Origin: Parcubacteria group bacterium Greene0714_7
Lineage (GTDB): Bacteria > Patescibacteria > Paceibacteria > UBA9973 > UBA2103
Assembly (NCBI GenBank): GCA_007378985.1
Contig: VMHB01000003.1
Span: 62,001 to 126,000, forward strand
DNA: 64,000 bases
Direction: 5' to 3'
Part shown: positions 41,767-49,612 of the stretch, in pieces
Layout of the letters: each line of letters opens with the position of its first letter
Position numbering within the stretch: the stretch's first letter is position 1
Notes under the pieces: model-generated
Told to the model about the DNA's origin: nothing
What the model saw: only the letters and a program-made list of their open reading frames with translations
Databases searched by the model: none
Translations under genes and position numbers: made by a program

Positions 41767-42018
41767 ATGTTTACAGATCCAAGCCCGTGGCTTCAGCACG
41801 ATATGTTTTATACTCCTGAGGATTCTCTAGAGCCGAACTTAGATAGTCGTGTCATCAAGAAAACAGTCTTTTGGGCATCACTATTTCGCCATGGGAAAGT
41901 AGGTCTAGCGTCTACTGCTTCAGAGAGATTTGTGCGACGATTATTCCACCCTACAAAGACAGTCTTGCGTCCTGAATTGATTGAGGGTTCTCTTGGTAGA
42001 GAGGGCTTTACTGGCTAG
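41767..42018 (+). CDS. hypothetical protein, 83 aa
   Basis: Start MFTDPSPWLQHDMFY at 41767, preceded by TACAGT. A mixed hydrophilic protein with basic C-terminal half (SERFVRRLFHPTKTVLRPEL). No family recognised. The upstream in-frame ATG at 41740 is less likely. Confidence 0.5.
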   Translation: MFTDPSPWLQHDMFYTPEDSLEPNLDSRVIKKTVFWASLFRHGKVGLASTASERFVRRLFHPTKTVLRPELIEGSLGREGFTG

Positions 42019-42099
42019 TAGAGGGTTGCTTTTTAGGGCTTTTTTGGTACGATGCTCTGATATGAATCCCAGTCGGAAAGCTTTCCGATATGGCGAGGT

Positions 42100-42405
42100 A
42101 TTGCGGTTATAAAGACAGGAGGGAAGCAGTACCTTGTAAAAGAGGGTTCTTTGATTACGATTGAAAAAATAGCTGATGTCAAGAAAGACGACAAAATCAC
42201 CTTTGATGCTGTCCTTTTTACTGACGATGGAGCAAAAGCATCAGTTGGTGCTCCAACTGTTTCAGGTGCAAAAGTTACTGGTACCGTTTTGATGGTAGGA
42301 CGCGCTCCTAAGGTTGTTGTTGTAAAGTACAAAGCAAAAAGCCGATACTACAAGAAACGAGGGCACAAACAGCCCAACATGAAAGTGAAGATCGAGACTG
42401 TTTAG
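42100..42405 (+). CDS. rplU: 50S ribosomal protein L21, start unclear
   Basis: The L21 sequence is complete from AVIKTGGKQYLVKEGS through the C-terminal RYYKKRGHKQPNMKVKIE. No ATG is in frame upstream; a stop lies at 42058. Options are an ATT start at 42100 (IAVIKTGGK), or loss of a few bases: ATGs at 42062 and 42090 are in the two other frames. A perfect palindrome TCGGAAAGCTTTCCGA (42073-42088) lies just ahead and could be an L21-type autoregulatory leader. Confidence 0.85.
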   Translation: MAVIKTGGKQYLVKEGSLITIEKIADVKKDDKITFDAVLFTDDGAKASVGAPTVSGAKVTGTVLMVGRAPKVVVVKYKAKSRYYKKRGHKQPNMKVKIETV

Positions 42406-42421
42406 ATCCCCATATTCTTTT

Positions 42422-42601
42422 ATGGGTGAACGCTTTTTAACTCCAAAAAGGACAGATTTTAAATCTCAAATTGCTGATTCTTTTTTAGTATTTGAAATAG
42501 AAGAATATAGAAGTTATCGGGGTCAGCCTATTGGCTATAATTTTGCACGACGAATAGCCGCTAGATTGCGTCGTCGACAAGAAAATAAGGAAGCTGGTTA
42601 A
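42422..42601 (+). CDS. small basic hypothetical protein, 59 aa
   Basis: MGERFLTPKRTDFKSQIADS to RIAARLRRRQENKEAG, basic C terminus. Ends 4 nt into recR on the other strand (convergent). It follows rplU by 16 nt and may be co-transcribed. Unrecognised. Confidence 0.55.
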   Translation: MGERFLTPKRTDFKSQIADSFLVFEIEEYRSYRGQPIGYNFARRIAARLRRRQENKEAG

Positions 42602-43194
42602 GATCGGTTTCGAAGAGCACTTCGAAGTGTTTCTGAGTCTGCGTATTCTATTTCAGCACCCACTGAAAGCCCTCGCCCAAGAAGGGTTACTTTTTTATTT
42701 GGATGTGCTTTTTGTATTTCTTTTGAAAGTTCTCGTGCCGTGTAGTCACCCTCAGGTGTTGTTGAAAGTGCAAAAATGATCTCTTTTGTTTCATTTGTTG
42801 CTACACGCTCGAGTAGTTCTTTTGTTCGTACTCTTCGAGAGTTCTTTCTCTCCGTCATAGTTTTGAGTCCGCCCAGAATAAAATAGATGCCCCTGTAAGC
42901 CCCAGAGCCTTCTATGCCTTCTATGTCGATATCTTTTTCAACTACCATCAGTGTTGTGTGATCGCGGAGAGAATCAGAGCAAATTGAACATACGCCTGAG
43001 TCTCGTGCGTCATCGAAACGAAAGCATGTAGTGCAGGGGGATGTTGATTTACCAGATTCAATAATGAGGTTTGCTAATTTTTCGCGGAAAGGTACTCCTG
43101 CAGAGAGAAGAAATTGCACTACACGACGAGCTTGTCTTGGACCAATGCCGGGGAACTCCGCAATGTGTTCAATGAGGTCTTGTGTGGGACGCAT
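42598..43194 (-). CDS. recR: recombination mediator protein RecR
   Basis: Works with RecO/RecF in gap repair. Helix-hairpin-helix (EHIAEFPGIGPRQARRVVQFL), zinc finger CTTC...CSIC, and Toprim domain (TLMVVEKDIDIEGIEGSGAY). 198 aa, normal. The ATG directly abuts a family D hairpin element that separates it from dnaB. Confidence 0.95.
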   Translation of the reverse strand: MRPTQDLIEHIAEFPGIGPRQARRVVQFLLSAGVPFREKLANLIIESGKSTSPCTTCFRFDDARDSGVCSICSDSLRDHTTLMVVEKDIDIEGIEGSGAYRGIYFILGGLKTMTERKNSRRVRTKELLERVATNETKEIIFALSTTPEGDYTARELSKEIQKAHPNKKVTLLGRGLSVGAEIEYADSETLRSALRNRS

Positions 43195-43413
43195 GTTAGC
43201 TTTTGTTACGAGTCATCGAGTTAGAAAAGCTTACACCTGGTTGTAGAGTTTGGCGTTGTAGCTCATGTGTCGCTGTACGATACGTGTCATTCACTGCGTT
43301 CCGAATCATGTTTTATCTTTCAAATATATACTATTTTGCTACAAGACACGACGCCAAACTTCACAAGCCGGGTTAAGAAAATCTAATTCGCTCACGCTCA
43401 TAAGATTTTCTAA
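43195..43413. repeat. family D element, gene-free, between dnaB and recR
   Basis: Left hairpin AGCTTTT (43198-43204)/AAAAGCT (43225-43231), loop GTTACGAGTCATCGAGTTAG; right hairpin AGAAAATCT (43376-43384)/AGATTTTCT (43403-43411), loop AATTCGCTCACGCTCATA. The inner arms ACACCTGGTTGTAGAGTTTG (43232-) and CAAACTTCACAAGCCGGGTT (to 43374) are inverted copies. The dnaB stop TAG lies in the right end and the recR ATG follows the left end. Confidence 0.75.
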
Positions 43414-44789
43414 AAATCATCCTGTGCGTTTCCAGGAACTCCTCCACTGAAGCCTGATTTTTCAATAGGGAGGAAAGTGGCACGCTCTACATCGAAGAAG
43501 AGATCTATTTTCCCTGTACGACCATTGCGGTGTTTTTCAATCAAGATTTCAGTAACATTACTTCGCTCTTCTTTGTTGTCATTGTATCTATCTTCATTGT
43601 GAATGAACATAACCACATCGGCGTCCTGCTCAATTGAACCAGAGTCACGAAGGTCTGAAAGGCGAGGACGGCCTCGTCTTTGTTCAATGGCACGCGAAAG
43701 CTGGGAGAGTGCAAGTACGGGAACGTCGAGTTCACGAGCAAGGGTTTTTAGAGAACGAGAGATTTCGGTGACTTGCTGAACCATTGAGTCTGATGAGCGA
43801 GATGATGTTGGACTCATGAGCTGAAGGTAGTCAACCACAAGGAGGCCAATGCCATGCTCTCGTTTTAATCGACGAGCTGCAGAGCGCATACCGAGTGCAT
43901 TAGTTGCAGGTTGATCATCGATGTGAATTGGAGCTTTAGACAGACGACCCATGGCATCGCGGATTCTTTCAAATTCTTCATCAGTAGAAATTTTTCCCGT
44001 ACGGAGTTTCCATGCGTCTACTCGAGCCTCAGCTGCAAGCATGCGGTCGACTAATTGCTGTGCGCTCATTTCAAGTGAAAAAATTCCCACCGGTGTGCCG
44101 TGCTTAATGGCGGTTTGCCTCGCGATGTCCAAGGCAAAAGCGGTTTTACCTGCGGAAGGACGAGCGGCAAGGATGATGAGGTCAGAGCGTTGAAAGCCTG
44201 CAAGCATGTTGTCGAGGGCATCAAAACCGGTAGGAATACCACGCATTTGATACTCACCTTTGTGGAGGTTATCGAAGCGCTCCCACGCTTCTCCCAAGGC
44301 ATCACCAATCGCAACGAATTTTCTAACAGAAGGGGAGCTGGTCACTTCATAGATTCTTTTTTCAGCGCTATTTAACAGTTCATCAATGTCTTGTGATTCG
44401 TCATAGCCCATCTCGCCAATGTCTGACGATGCAGAAATGAGGGAACGCATCATTGATTTTTTCTGAACAATTTCAGCATAGTGTTTGAGGTTTGCTGAGC
44501 TTGGTACTGCACTCACGAGTTCAGCTAGGTACGCGTTACCACCTGCACGCTCTAAGTCATTTGTCTCTTTGAGGCGGTTTGCAGTAGACAATAGGTCAAT
44601 AGGATTTCCGCCAGTTGTAAGATCAGTGAATGCTCGATAAATGAGACGGTGTTTTTCTACATAGAAAGAATCTGCCGATACAAAGTCGGTGACTTCATGA
44701 ATTGAGTCAGGCTTGATCATCACTGAGCCTAAAAGTGCTCGCTCTGCTTCAGTGGATTGTGGAGGAATTCGTGCGCCTTGGTTTGCCAT
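43410..44789 (-). CDS. dnaB: replicative DNA helicase
   Basis: Hexameric fork helicase. N-terminal domain begins PQSTEAERALLGSVMIKPD; RecA-like domain with LIILAARPSAGKTAFALDIA (Walker A), LLVVDYLQLMSP (Walker B), and SQLSRAIEQRRGRPRLSDLR. Start at 44789 (MANQGARIPP), since TACAAT on minus (44803-44798) ends 8 nt before it; the ATG six codons earlier overlaps that box. 459 aa. Followed by recR beyond a hairpin element. Confidence 0.95.
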   Translation of the reverse strand: MANQGARIPPQSTEAERALLGSVMIKPDSIHEVTDFVSADSFYVEKHRLIYRAFTDLTTGGNPIDLLSTANRLKETNDLERAGGNAYLAELVSAVPSSANLKHYAEIVQKKSMMRSLISASSDIGEMGYDESQDIDELLNSAEKRIYEVTSSPSVRKFVAIGDALGEAWERFDNLHKGEYQMRGIPTGFDALDNMLAGFQRSDLIILAARPSAGKTAFALDIARQTAIKHGTPVGIFSLEMSAQQLVDRMLAAEARVDAWKLRTGKISTDEEFERIRDAMGRLSKAPIHIDDQPATNALGMRSAARRLKREHGIGLLVVDYLQLMSPTSSRSSDSMVQQVTEISRSLKTLARELDVPVLALSQLSRAIEQRRGRPRLSDLRDSGSIEQDADVVMFIHNEDRYNDNKEERSNVTEILIEKHRNGRTGKIDLFFDVERATFLPIEKSGFSGGVPGNAQDDF

Positions 44790-44892
44790 AGCAGTGCATT
44801 GTAGCACTCGTCGTTTTTAAAGAAATCTATAAAAAGAGCCGTTATGCGGAGGTTTGTACACTGAGTTTTGCACAGAGAAGAAAAGAAGATTC

Positions 44893-44962
44893 TAGGTGCT
44901 AGGTTCTAGCTTAAAATTCAACACCTAACACCTAGAAGCTAGCCCCTAGTACCTGACCCGTT
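44893..44962. repeat. family C inverted repeat
   Basis: TCTAGGTGCTAGGTTCTAGC opposed by ACACCTAACACCTAGAAGCT and AGCCCCTAGTACCTGACC. Lies between the dnaB promoter and corA. Confidence 0.75.
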
Positions 44963-44968
44963 CCGGGT

Positions 44969-45883
44969 CTAAAACCACTTCTTAATCTTAAAGTAGATGA
45001 AAAAGACTGCAGTAAGGACGACCATGGCTCCCGTGATGATCCAGAAACCGTTAGGGGATCCGACGATGGGTGTGTGTTCAGTGTTCATCCCGAACACTGC
45101 TGCTACCACGGAAAGCGGAAAGGTGATGAATGCCATGATAGTAAGATTTTTTGTGATTTCGTTTTGGCGTGTGGTCAAGAGGGAGTCGTTTGTTTTTCGA
45201 AGTTCGGTGACGATATCCATCATGGCAAGTGCTCGTTGGTGCGCACGGTAGTGAAATGCAGATACTCCACGGAGATATTCGGTGAAATGTTCACCGAATA
45301 AGGTCGTAGTCGCTTGTTCTAGAGAAGCAAGAACCTCAGCATGCATGGAGAGTGTGCGTTTTTGATCAATAAGTTCACGAGTGACACGCGATATTGCTAA
45401 GACCATGTCTTTCTCACGTCCTGAGAATATTGCCGTTTCAATTGCAGTTACAGAATCTTCAAGGGAATCTAACTCGTATTCCACTTCTTGGTAGAGTCGT
45501 TGTGTAAGTTCCAAAAGTACATGCCCACTGTGGAATTTTCCTGTCGTGCGCTTAAGAAGCATCGCGGCTTCAAATGATCGAGCAAAATCAACAAGAGCAT
45601 CAATGGTGTCATAGTGCACCGTAATGATGAAGTGTTTGCCGATAACGAAATCGACCTCCTGACTTTCTTGTGCATTATGAGTGTGTCTTCGTGCTGGGAA
45701 ATGAAGAAGTGTATAGACAATCTCAGGATATAAATCTACACGGGGCTTTATTGTTGGTGCCAACAATTCTTGTCGGAGTAAAAGTCCAAGGTTAAATTCT
45801 TGCCCGACCTCAGCAATTTCATCAGCGGTTGGATTTTCTATGTCTATCCAAATTATGCCCTCGTATTCGTAGCGGTTTATCAT
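44969..45883 (-). CDS. corA: CorA-like magnesium/cobalt transporter
   Basis: A 304-aa divalent cation channel subunit. Large cytoplasmic domain, long stalk helix, then two C-terminal membrane helices; the first ends in the selectivity motif FGMNTE (GMN), with the second IITGAMVVLTAVFFIYF and basic tail KIKKWF. The family's usual extra N-terminal variation is present. No regulator seen. Confidence 0.92.
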   Translation of the reverse strand: MINRYEYEGIIWIDIENPTADEIAEVGQEFNLGLLLRQELLAPTIKPRVDLYPEIVYTLLHFPARRHTHNAQESQEVDFVIGKHFIITVHYDTIDALVDFARSFEAAMLLKRTTGKFHSGHVLLELTQRLYQEVEYELDSLEDSVTAIETAIFSGREKDMVLAISRVTRELIDQKRTLSMHAEVLASLEQATTTLFGEHFTEYLRGVSAFHYRAHQRALAMMDIVTELRKTNDSLLTTRQNEITKNLTIMAFITFPLSVVAAVFGMNTEHTPIVGSPNGFWIITGAMVVLTAVFFIYFKIKKWF

Positions 45884-45901
45884 CAGAACAGTATACCAGC
45901 A

Positions 45902-45987
45902 GGGGTTAGTGTTTAGTGGTCAGCGTTTAGGGGAAAAATTTTAGAGATTCACAATTCTAAACGCTATTCCCTAAACCCTAAACGCTT
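45902..45987. repeat. family B inverted repeat
   Basis: GGGGTTAGTGTTTAGTGG, CAGCGTTTAGGGG on the left face TTCTAAACGCTATTCCC and TAAACCCTAAACGC on the right. Between divergent corA and ctpA. Confidence 0.7.
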
Positions 45988-46009
45988 CTCTGTGGCATAA
46001 TAGGAAACA

Positions 46010-47224
46010 ATGAAAGACAATTCTAAAATTGGACTTCGCACTGCACTGATAGCGGTAGTACTTGTTGCCATTATTGCCTTCTTTGTTGGTACAGAAGCTG
46101 GAGGAATGGTTCCTTGGACAACTCAGGCACGTGGCGCTACAGACTATTCAAAGGCGGATCTACAGCCATTATTTAAGGCGTGGGAACTACTTGATCAAAA
46201 TTTTACTCCATCCACCACTACGGCAACGAGCACTGATGAAGATAGGTTGTGGGGAATGATAGAAGGCCTCGCTTCTTCTTATGGTGATCCTTATACAACC
46301 TTTTTCCCTCCAAAAGAGAAAAAACTTTTTGATAGCCAAGTTCAAGGTGATTTTGGTGGTGTTGGGATGGAGTTAGGTCTTAAAGAGGGAATCCTTACCG
46401 TAGTAGCGCCACTTGAAGGTACGCCTGCATCAAAGGCTGGAATGAGGAGTGGGGATATCATTCTAAAAATTGAAGGTAAAGATACTGTAGGCATATCTGT
46501 TGATGATGCAGTCAGTGTTATTCGAGGAGAAATTGGTACGCCGGTCACTATCACAGTGATTCGTGGCAAAGATGCTCCGTTTGATGTAACGCTAGTTCGA
46601 GCCACTATCAATCTCCCAACCATTAAGACAACGTCGCGACCTGATGGCGTGTTTGTAATCCGCCTTTTTACATTCAATGCAAATGCTCCCGAGAAGTTCC
46701 GTCAGGCTATCCGTGAGTTTGCTGATTCAGGTTCCAATAAAATGATTATTGACCTTCGTGGTAACCCTGGTGGTTACTTGGAGGTGGCCGTTGACATTGC
46801 TAGTTGGTTTTTGCCAGTAGGGAAAGTAATAGTTACCGAAGATTTTGGTTCTAAGCAGGCTCCTGATGTTAGTCGAAGTCGTGGATATGATGTTTTTTCT
46901 GACAAGGTAAAATTTGCGATTCTAATTGATGAAGGTTCCGCTTCTGCGTCAGAGATTCTGGCGGGGGCACTCCGTGATCATGGCAAGGCAACTCTTATTG
47001 GTGGAAAATCATTCGGTAAAGGGTCGGTACAGCAACTTTTTAATGTAACCGCAGATACTTCATTAAAAATAACTATTGCTCGCTGGCTAACCCCTAATGG
47101 AGTCTCTATTTCTCATGAAGGTATAGTTCCTGATATTGAAGTGGCAGTTACTGAGGAAGATATAGATGCAAAGCGTGACCCTCAACTAGAAAGGGCTGCG
47201 GAGTTTTTGATTACAGGAAAGTGA
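46010..47224 (+). CDS. ctpA: S41 family C-terminal processing peptidase
   Basis: Envelope protease with N-terminal membrane anchor (TALIAVVLVAIIAFFVGTEAG), PDZ domain (DFGGVGMELGLKEGILTVVAP...SKAGMRSGDIILKIEG), then the catalytic core with Ser in DEGSASASEILAGAL and Lys in GKSFGKGSVQQLF. 404 aa. CATAAT ends 8 nt before ATG, so leaderless. Confidence 0.95.
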   Translation: MKDNSKIGLRTALIAVVLVAIIAFFVGTEAGGMVPWTTQARGATDYSKADLQPLFKAWELLDQNFTPSTTTATSTDEDRLWGMIEGLASSYGDPYTTFFPPKEKKLFDSQVQGDFGGVGMELGLKEGILTVVAPLEGTPASKAGMRSGDIILKIEGKDTVGISVDDAVSVIRGEIGTPVTITVIRGKDAPFDVTLVRATINLPTIKTTSRPDGVFVIRLFTFNANAPEKFRQAIREFADSGSNKMIIDLRGNPGGYLEVAVDIASWFLPVGKVIVTEDFGSKQAPDVSRSRGYDVFSDKVKFAILIDEGSASASEILAGALRDHGKATLIGGKSFGKGSVQQLFNVTADTSLKITIARWLTPNGVSISHEGIVPDIEVAVTEEDIDAKRDPQLERAAEFLITGK

Positions 47225-47227
47225 GAG

Positions 47228-47396
47228 AAGGTTCTAGGTGCTAGCTTCTAGGTTTTAGATGCTGGTTTTCAGCCCCTCTAAATCAAATGAAGATAAAAAA
47301 GATCTGTATAGTTTAATCTAACGACCGTTAGATTAAACTATACAGGTAAGAACAAAGAAAACTGGCACCTGACAGCTGAAACCTGTAAACTGTTGC
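47228..47396. repeat. composite element: family C arms around family A palindrome
   Basis: Left arm GGTTCTAGGTGCTAGCTTCT (from 47230), spacer with TAAATCAAATGAAGATAAAA, palindrome copy 3 (47304-47345), then right arm ACTGGCACCTGACAGC and TGAAACCTG. The arms are in inverted orientation, so the whole is a C-A-C' unit between ctpA and rplI. Confidence 0.75.
47304..47345. repeat. family A palindrome, copy 3
   Basis: CTGTATAGTTTAATCTAACG with a fully complementary right arm; centre AC. Two positions differ from copy 4 in each arm, both compensated (GTTTAATCT versus GTATAATTT). Confidence 0.92.
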
Positions 47397-47398
47397 AT

Positions 47399-47785
47399 AT
47401 GAAAGTCATAATGCTCGCCGATGTTAAGAAAGTAGGTCAACGAGGAACTCTGATTACTGTGGCTGATGGCTACGCTCAGAATGTCTTGATTCCAAAGAAG
47501 TTGGCTTTACCTGCTACAGCTGAGAATATCCGTAGTTTTGAAAAACGAAATCAGAGCGCAAAAGATAAAGTGGCTATGGATACCACCTTAGCTAAAAAGG
47601 CACTTGCTGAGATTGATGGAAAAGTGCTTGAAATTCAGGCTAAAGCAAATGACAAGGGGACACTCTTTGAGTCTATTCATGCAAAACAAGTTGCCCAAGC
47701 TATTTTGAAGCAATTTAAGATGTCAGTGCCTGAAGATTCAATTTTGATTGTCGATGGCCCAATAAAAAAGCTCGGCTCCAATTAA
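47399..47785 (+). CDS. rplI: 50S ribosomal protein L9, C terminus short
   Basis: N-terminal L9 domain MKVIMLADVKKVGQRGTLIT, conserved NVLIPKKLALPAT, the long connecting helix, and part of the C-terminal domain up to DGPIKKLGSN. Normal L9 continues about 20 residues after KKLG (final beta strands). Here a stop comes at 128 aa and a terminator begins at once. Could be natural shortening or loss of a few dozen bases. Start at ATG 47399 (MKVIM), not the ATG two codons earlier. Confidence 0.9.
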   Translation: MKVIMLADVKKVGQRGTLITVADGYAQNVLIPKKLALPATAENIRSFEKRNQSAKDKVAMDTTLAKKALAEIDGKVLEIQAKANDKGTLFESIHAKQVAQAILKQFKMSVPEDSILIVDGPIKKLGSN

Positions 47786-47813
47786 AAAACTCCGCACATG
47801 TGCGGAGTTTTTG
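47785..47813 (+). terminator. intrinsic terminator of rplI
   Basis: AAAACTCCGCA/TGCGGAGTTTT with loop CATG and a T run; also usable from the minus strand for rpmA. Confidence 0.85.
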
Positions 47814-47835
47814 TTTAACGATGCGGAACGGATGC

Positions 47836-48108
47836 TTATTTTACGTCAACAACATTTCGCTTGATGGTTGAACCGTCAAATTTTGTTTTTCGAGCAAGGC
47901 GGAAAGAGACAGTGCCTTCCTCAACTGCGTAGAGTGTGTGGTCTTTACCTACCTCAACATTCTTTCCTGGCATGAATTTTGTACCGCGCTGACGGATGAT
48001 GATTGAACCTTTCTTTGCCTTCTGACCCTCATAGAGCTTAACGCCCAAGTATTGCGGATTGGAATCGGTAAGATTTTTAGCGGAGCCGGCTGCTTTTTTT
48101 GTTGCCAT
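47836..48108 (-). CDS. rpmA: 50S ribosomal protein L27
   Basis: 90 aa; MATKKAAGSAKN then DSNPQYLGVKLYEGQ, IIIRQRGTKFMPGKNVEVGKDHTLYAVEEG, the family core. It is separated from rplU (42.1 kb) although they usually form a pair. ATG directly abuts a family D hairpin, as with def, recR and glmS. Confidence 0.95.
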   Translation of the reverse strand: MATKKAAGSAKNLTDSNPQYLGVKLYEGQKAKKGSIIIRQRGTKFMPGKNVEVGKDHTLYAVEEGTVSFRLARKTKFDGSTIKRNVVDVK

Positions 48109-48296
48109 GTTAGAAGTTCTTAGCGAGTATCGAGCTTAGAAATTCTTACACCCTGTTAAATCCAGCTTGGACTTAGATGTATAGAAAACCGCTCATTGCG
48201 TACTCTATACTATAGAATATAACTGTTTTCAGGGAAAATTTCAAGCTGGCTGGCTTTGAGCCAGATTTAACAGGGTATAACTGAAATCTACTCAAT
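48109..48296. repeat. family D element between divergent rpmA and 48297
   Basis: Left hairpin TTAGAA/TTCTTA with loop containing TTAGCGAGTATCGAGCTTAG; inner arms ACACCCTGTTAAATCCAGC (48149-) and CCAGATTTAACAGGGTATAA (48260-). The right-end hairpin is weaker (GAAA/TTTC). Both flanking genes begin at its edges. Confidence 0.7.
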
Positions 48297-48701
48297 ATGT
48301 TTCGTGATTTCATTAATAAAATCAAGGCCCTAGGGGCGAGAGTACGGGAAAACACACTAATTGTTATCGTTATTGTGTTAGTTGCCCTGTTGGCTTTTGG
48401 GCTTGGGAGATTGTCTGTTTTCTACGGAGAAAAAGGTCAATTTAAGGTGATCTATCCAAATGGTCAAAGTGCTTCAGCTCTCACTGGATTCTTGGGTGTT
48501 GGTGGTATTAGAGAGGAAATTACCTTACCGCCACTACCCCAGGTTGCGGGCTATTTTGTAGCGTCGAAAATAGGAAGTACTTATTTTTTCCCATGGTGCC
48601 CGCTTGCGGTAAAGATTTCTTCAACGGACAGAATTTATTTCAGCAGTAGGGTTTCCGCTGAGGGTGCCGGCTACCACGCTGGCCGTTGTAATGGGATGTG
48701 A
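48297..48701 (+). CDS. membrane-anchored protein with Ada-like Cys/His tail
   Basis: Membrane helix at 22-42 (LIVIVIVLVALLAFGLGRL), a variable linker, and a C-terminal module VASKIGSTYFFPWCPLAVKI to GYHAGRCNGM. The pattern (K-x-G-x-x-Y-[FYH]-x-P-W-C ... F-x-S-x-x-x-A-x-x-A-G-Y-x-x-x-x-C) resembles the zinc-binding Ada N-terminal domain or related nuclease tails seen in CPR proteins. Function unknown, likely periplasmic. 134 aa. Confidence 0.75.
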   Translation: MFRDFINKIKALGARVRENTLIVIVIVLVALLAFGLGRLSVFYGEKGQFKVIYPNGQSASALTGFLGVGGIREEITLPPLPQVAGYFVASKIGSTYFFPWCPLAVKISSTDRIYFSSRVSAEGAGYHAGRCNGM

Positions 48702-48933
48702 AGAAGGTTCTAGGTGCTAGCTTCTAGGTTCTAGCTTTCAATTTTTCAAATTAAGTCAAATATAAAAATTAAAAATGGCTGTATAGTATAATTTAACGAT
48801 CGTTAAATTATACTATACAGGTCTTAGGGCGTGTGTACTCTTAATTTTGAGTGAGAAGATATCTACATACTGGCTCTCGTTTTATTGTACATTTACCTCT
48901 AAACCCTATACCCTAAACACTGGCCCCTAACTA
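48702..48933. repeat. composite element: family C, palindrome A, family B
   Basis: AGGTTCTAGGTGCTAGCTTC (48706-), TTAAGTCAAATATAAAA spacer, palindrome copy 4 at 48779-48820, about 75 nt of unassigned sequence, then AAACCCTATACCCTAAAC and GGCCCCTAACTAA (48897-48933). No gene in it. Confidence 0.7.
48779..48820. repeat. family A palindrome, copy 4 (42 bp, perfect)
   Basis: CTGTATAGTATAATTTAACG and complement around AT, with CGATCG at the centre. Confidence 0.93.
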
Positions 48934-48935
48934 AA

Positions 48936-49535
48936 ATGATCGCTCTAGATATTGAATGCTCAGGCACAGAGCCTCATAAAAATTCCATCCTCTCAATTGG
49001 GGGAGTCGATGTTGCTACTCCTGCTAATCGTTTTTATGGCGAGTGTAGAGTGTGGGACGGAGCTCATATTAATGAAGAAGCACTTGGGGTTAATGGTTTT
49101 TCACACGCACAAGCCATTGATCTTTCAAAGAAAAGCGAAATAGAGCTGGTGCAAGATTTTATTTCATGGACACTTGCTGTCCATGATCGAACTTTTGTAG
49201 GACAAAACCCATCTTTTGATAGAGATTTCTTGATTGCCGCTTGCGAGAGGGGAGGTATTAATTTTCCTTTTGCGCACCGAACGATTGATACCCACACTCT
49301 TACTTACATGCATATGGTGGAACGAGGAATTGCGCCTCCGTTTGATGAGGAGAAACATCACACAAAATTGACTCTAGACACCGCTCTTAAATATGTAGGT
49401 ATTCCAGAAGAGCCGAAGCCTCATAATGCTCTCACTGGCGCCCTTTCGCACGCCGAAGTTGCTTCACGGATCCTCTATGGCAAGCCACTTTTGCCAGAAT
49501 TTTCCCCCTACCCCATCCCTTGGCTGTCCCAATAA
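48936..49535 (+). CDS. DnaQ-like 3'-5' exonuclease
   Basis: DEDDh exonuclease, 199 aa. Exo I MIALDIECSGTEPHKNSILS (Asp/Glu), Exo II GQNPSFDRDFL, Exo III HNALTGALSHAEVASRI with the catalytic His and Asp-equivalent. Substrate unclear: oligoribonuclease, proofreading or RNase T-like roles all possible. It lies between family B repeats. Confidence 0.88.
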   Translation: MIALDIECSGTEPHKNSILSIGGVDVATPANRFYGECRVWDGAHINEEALGVNGFSHAQAIDLSKKSEIELVQDFISWTLAVHDRTFVGQNPSFDRDFLIAACERGGINFPFAHRTIDTHTLTYMHMVERGIAPPFDEEKHHTKLTLDTALKYVGIPEEPKPHNALTGALSHAEVASRILYGKPLLPEFSPYPIPWLSQ

Positions 49536-49552
49536 GTTTTCTTTTAACTTTG

Positions 49553-49597
49553 TCCTAAACCCTAAACGCTATCCACTAACCCCTAACCACTAATTCA
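49553..49597. repeat. family B repeat
   Basis: CCTAAACCCTAAACGCTATC and CACTAACCCCTAACCACTAA; with 50344-50373 it brackets the LOG gene in inverted orientation. Confidence 0.7.
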
Positions 49598-49612
49598 GGT
49601 TACACTCTAACC

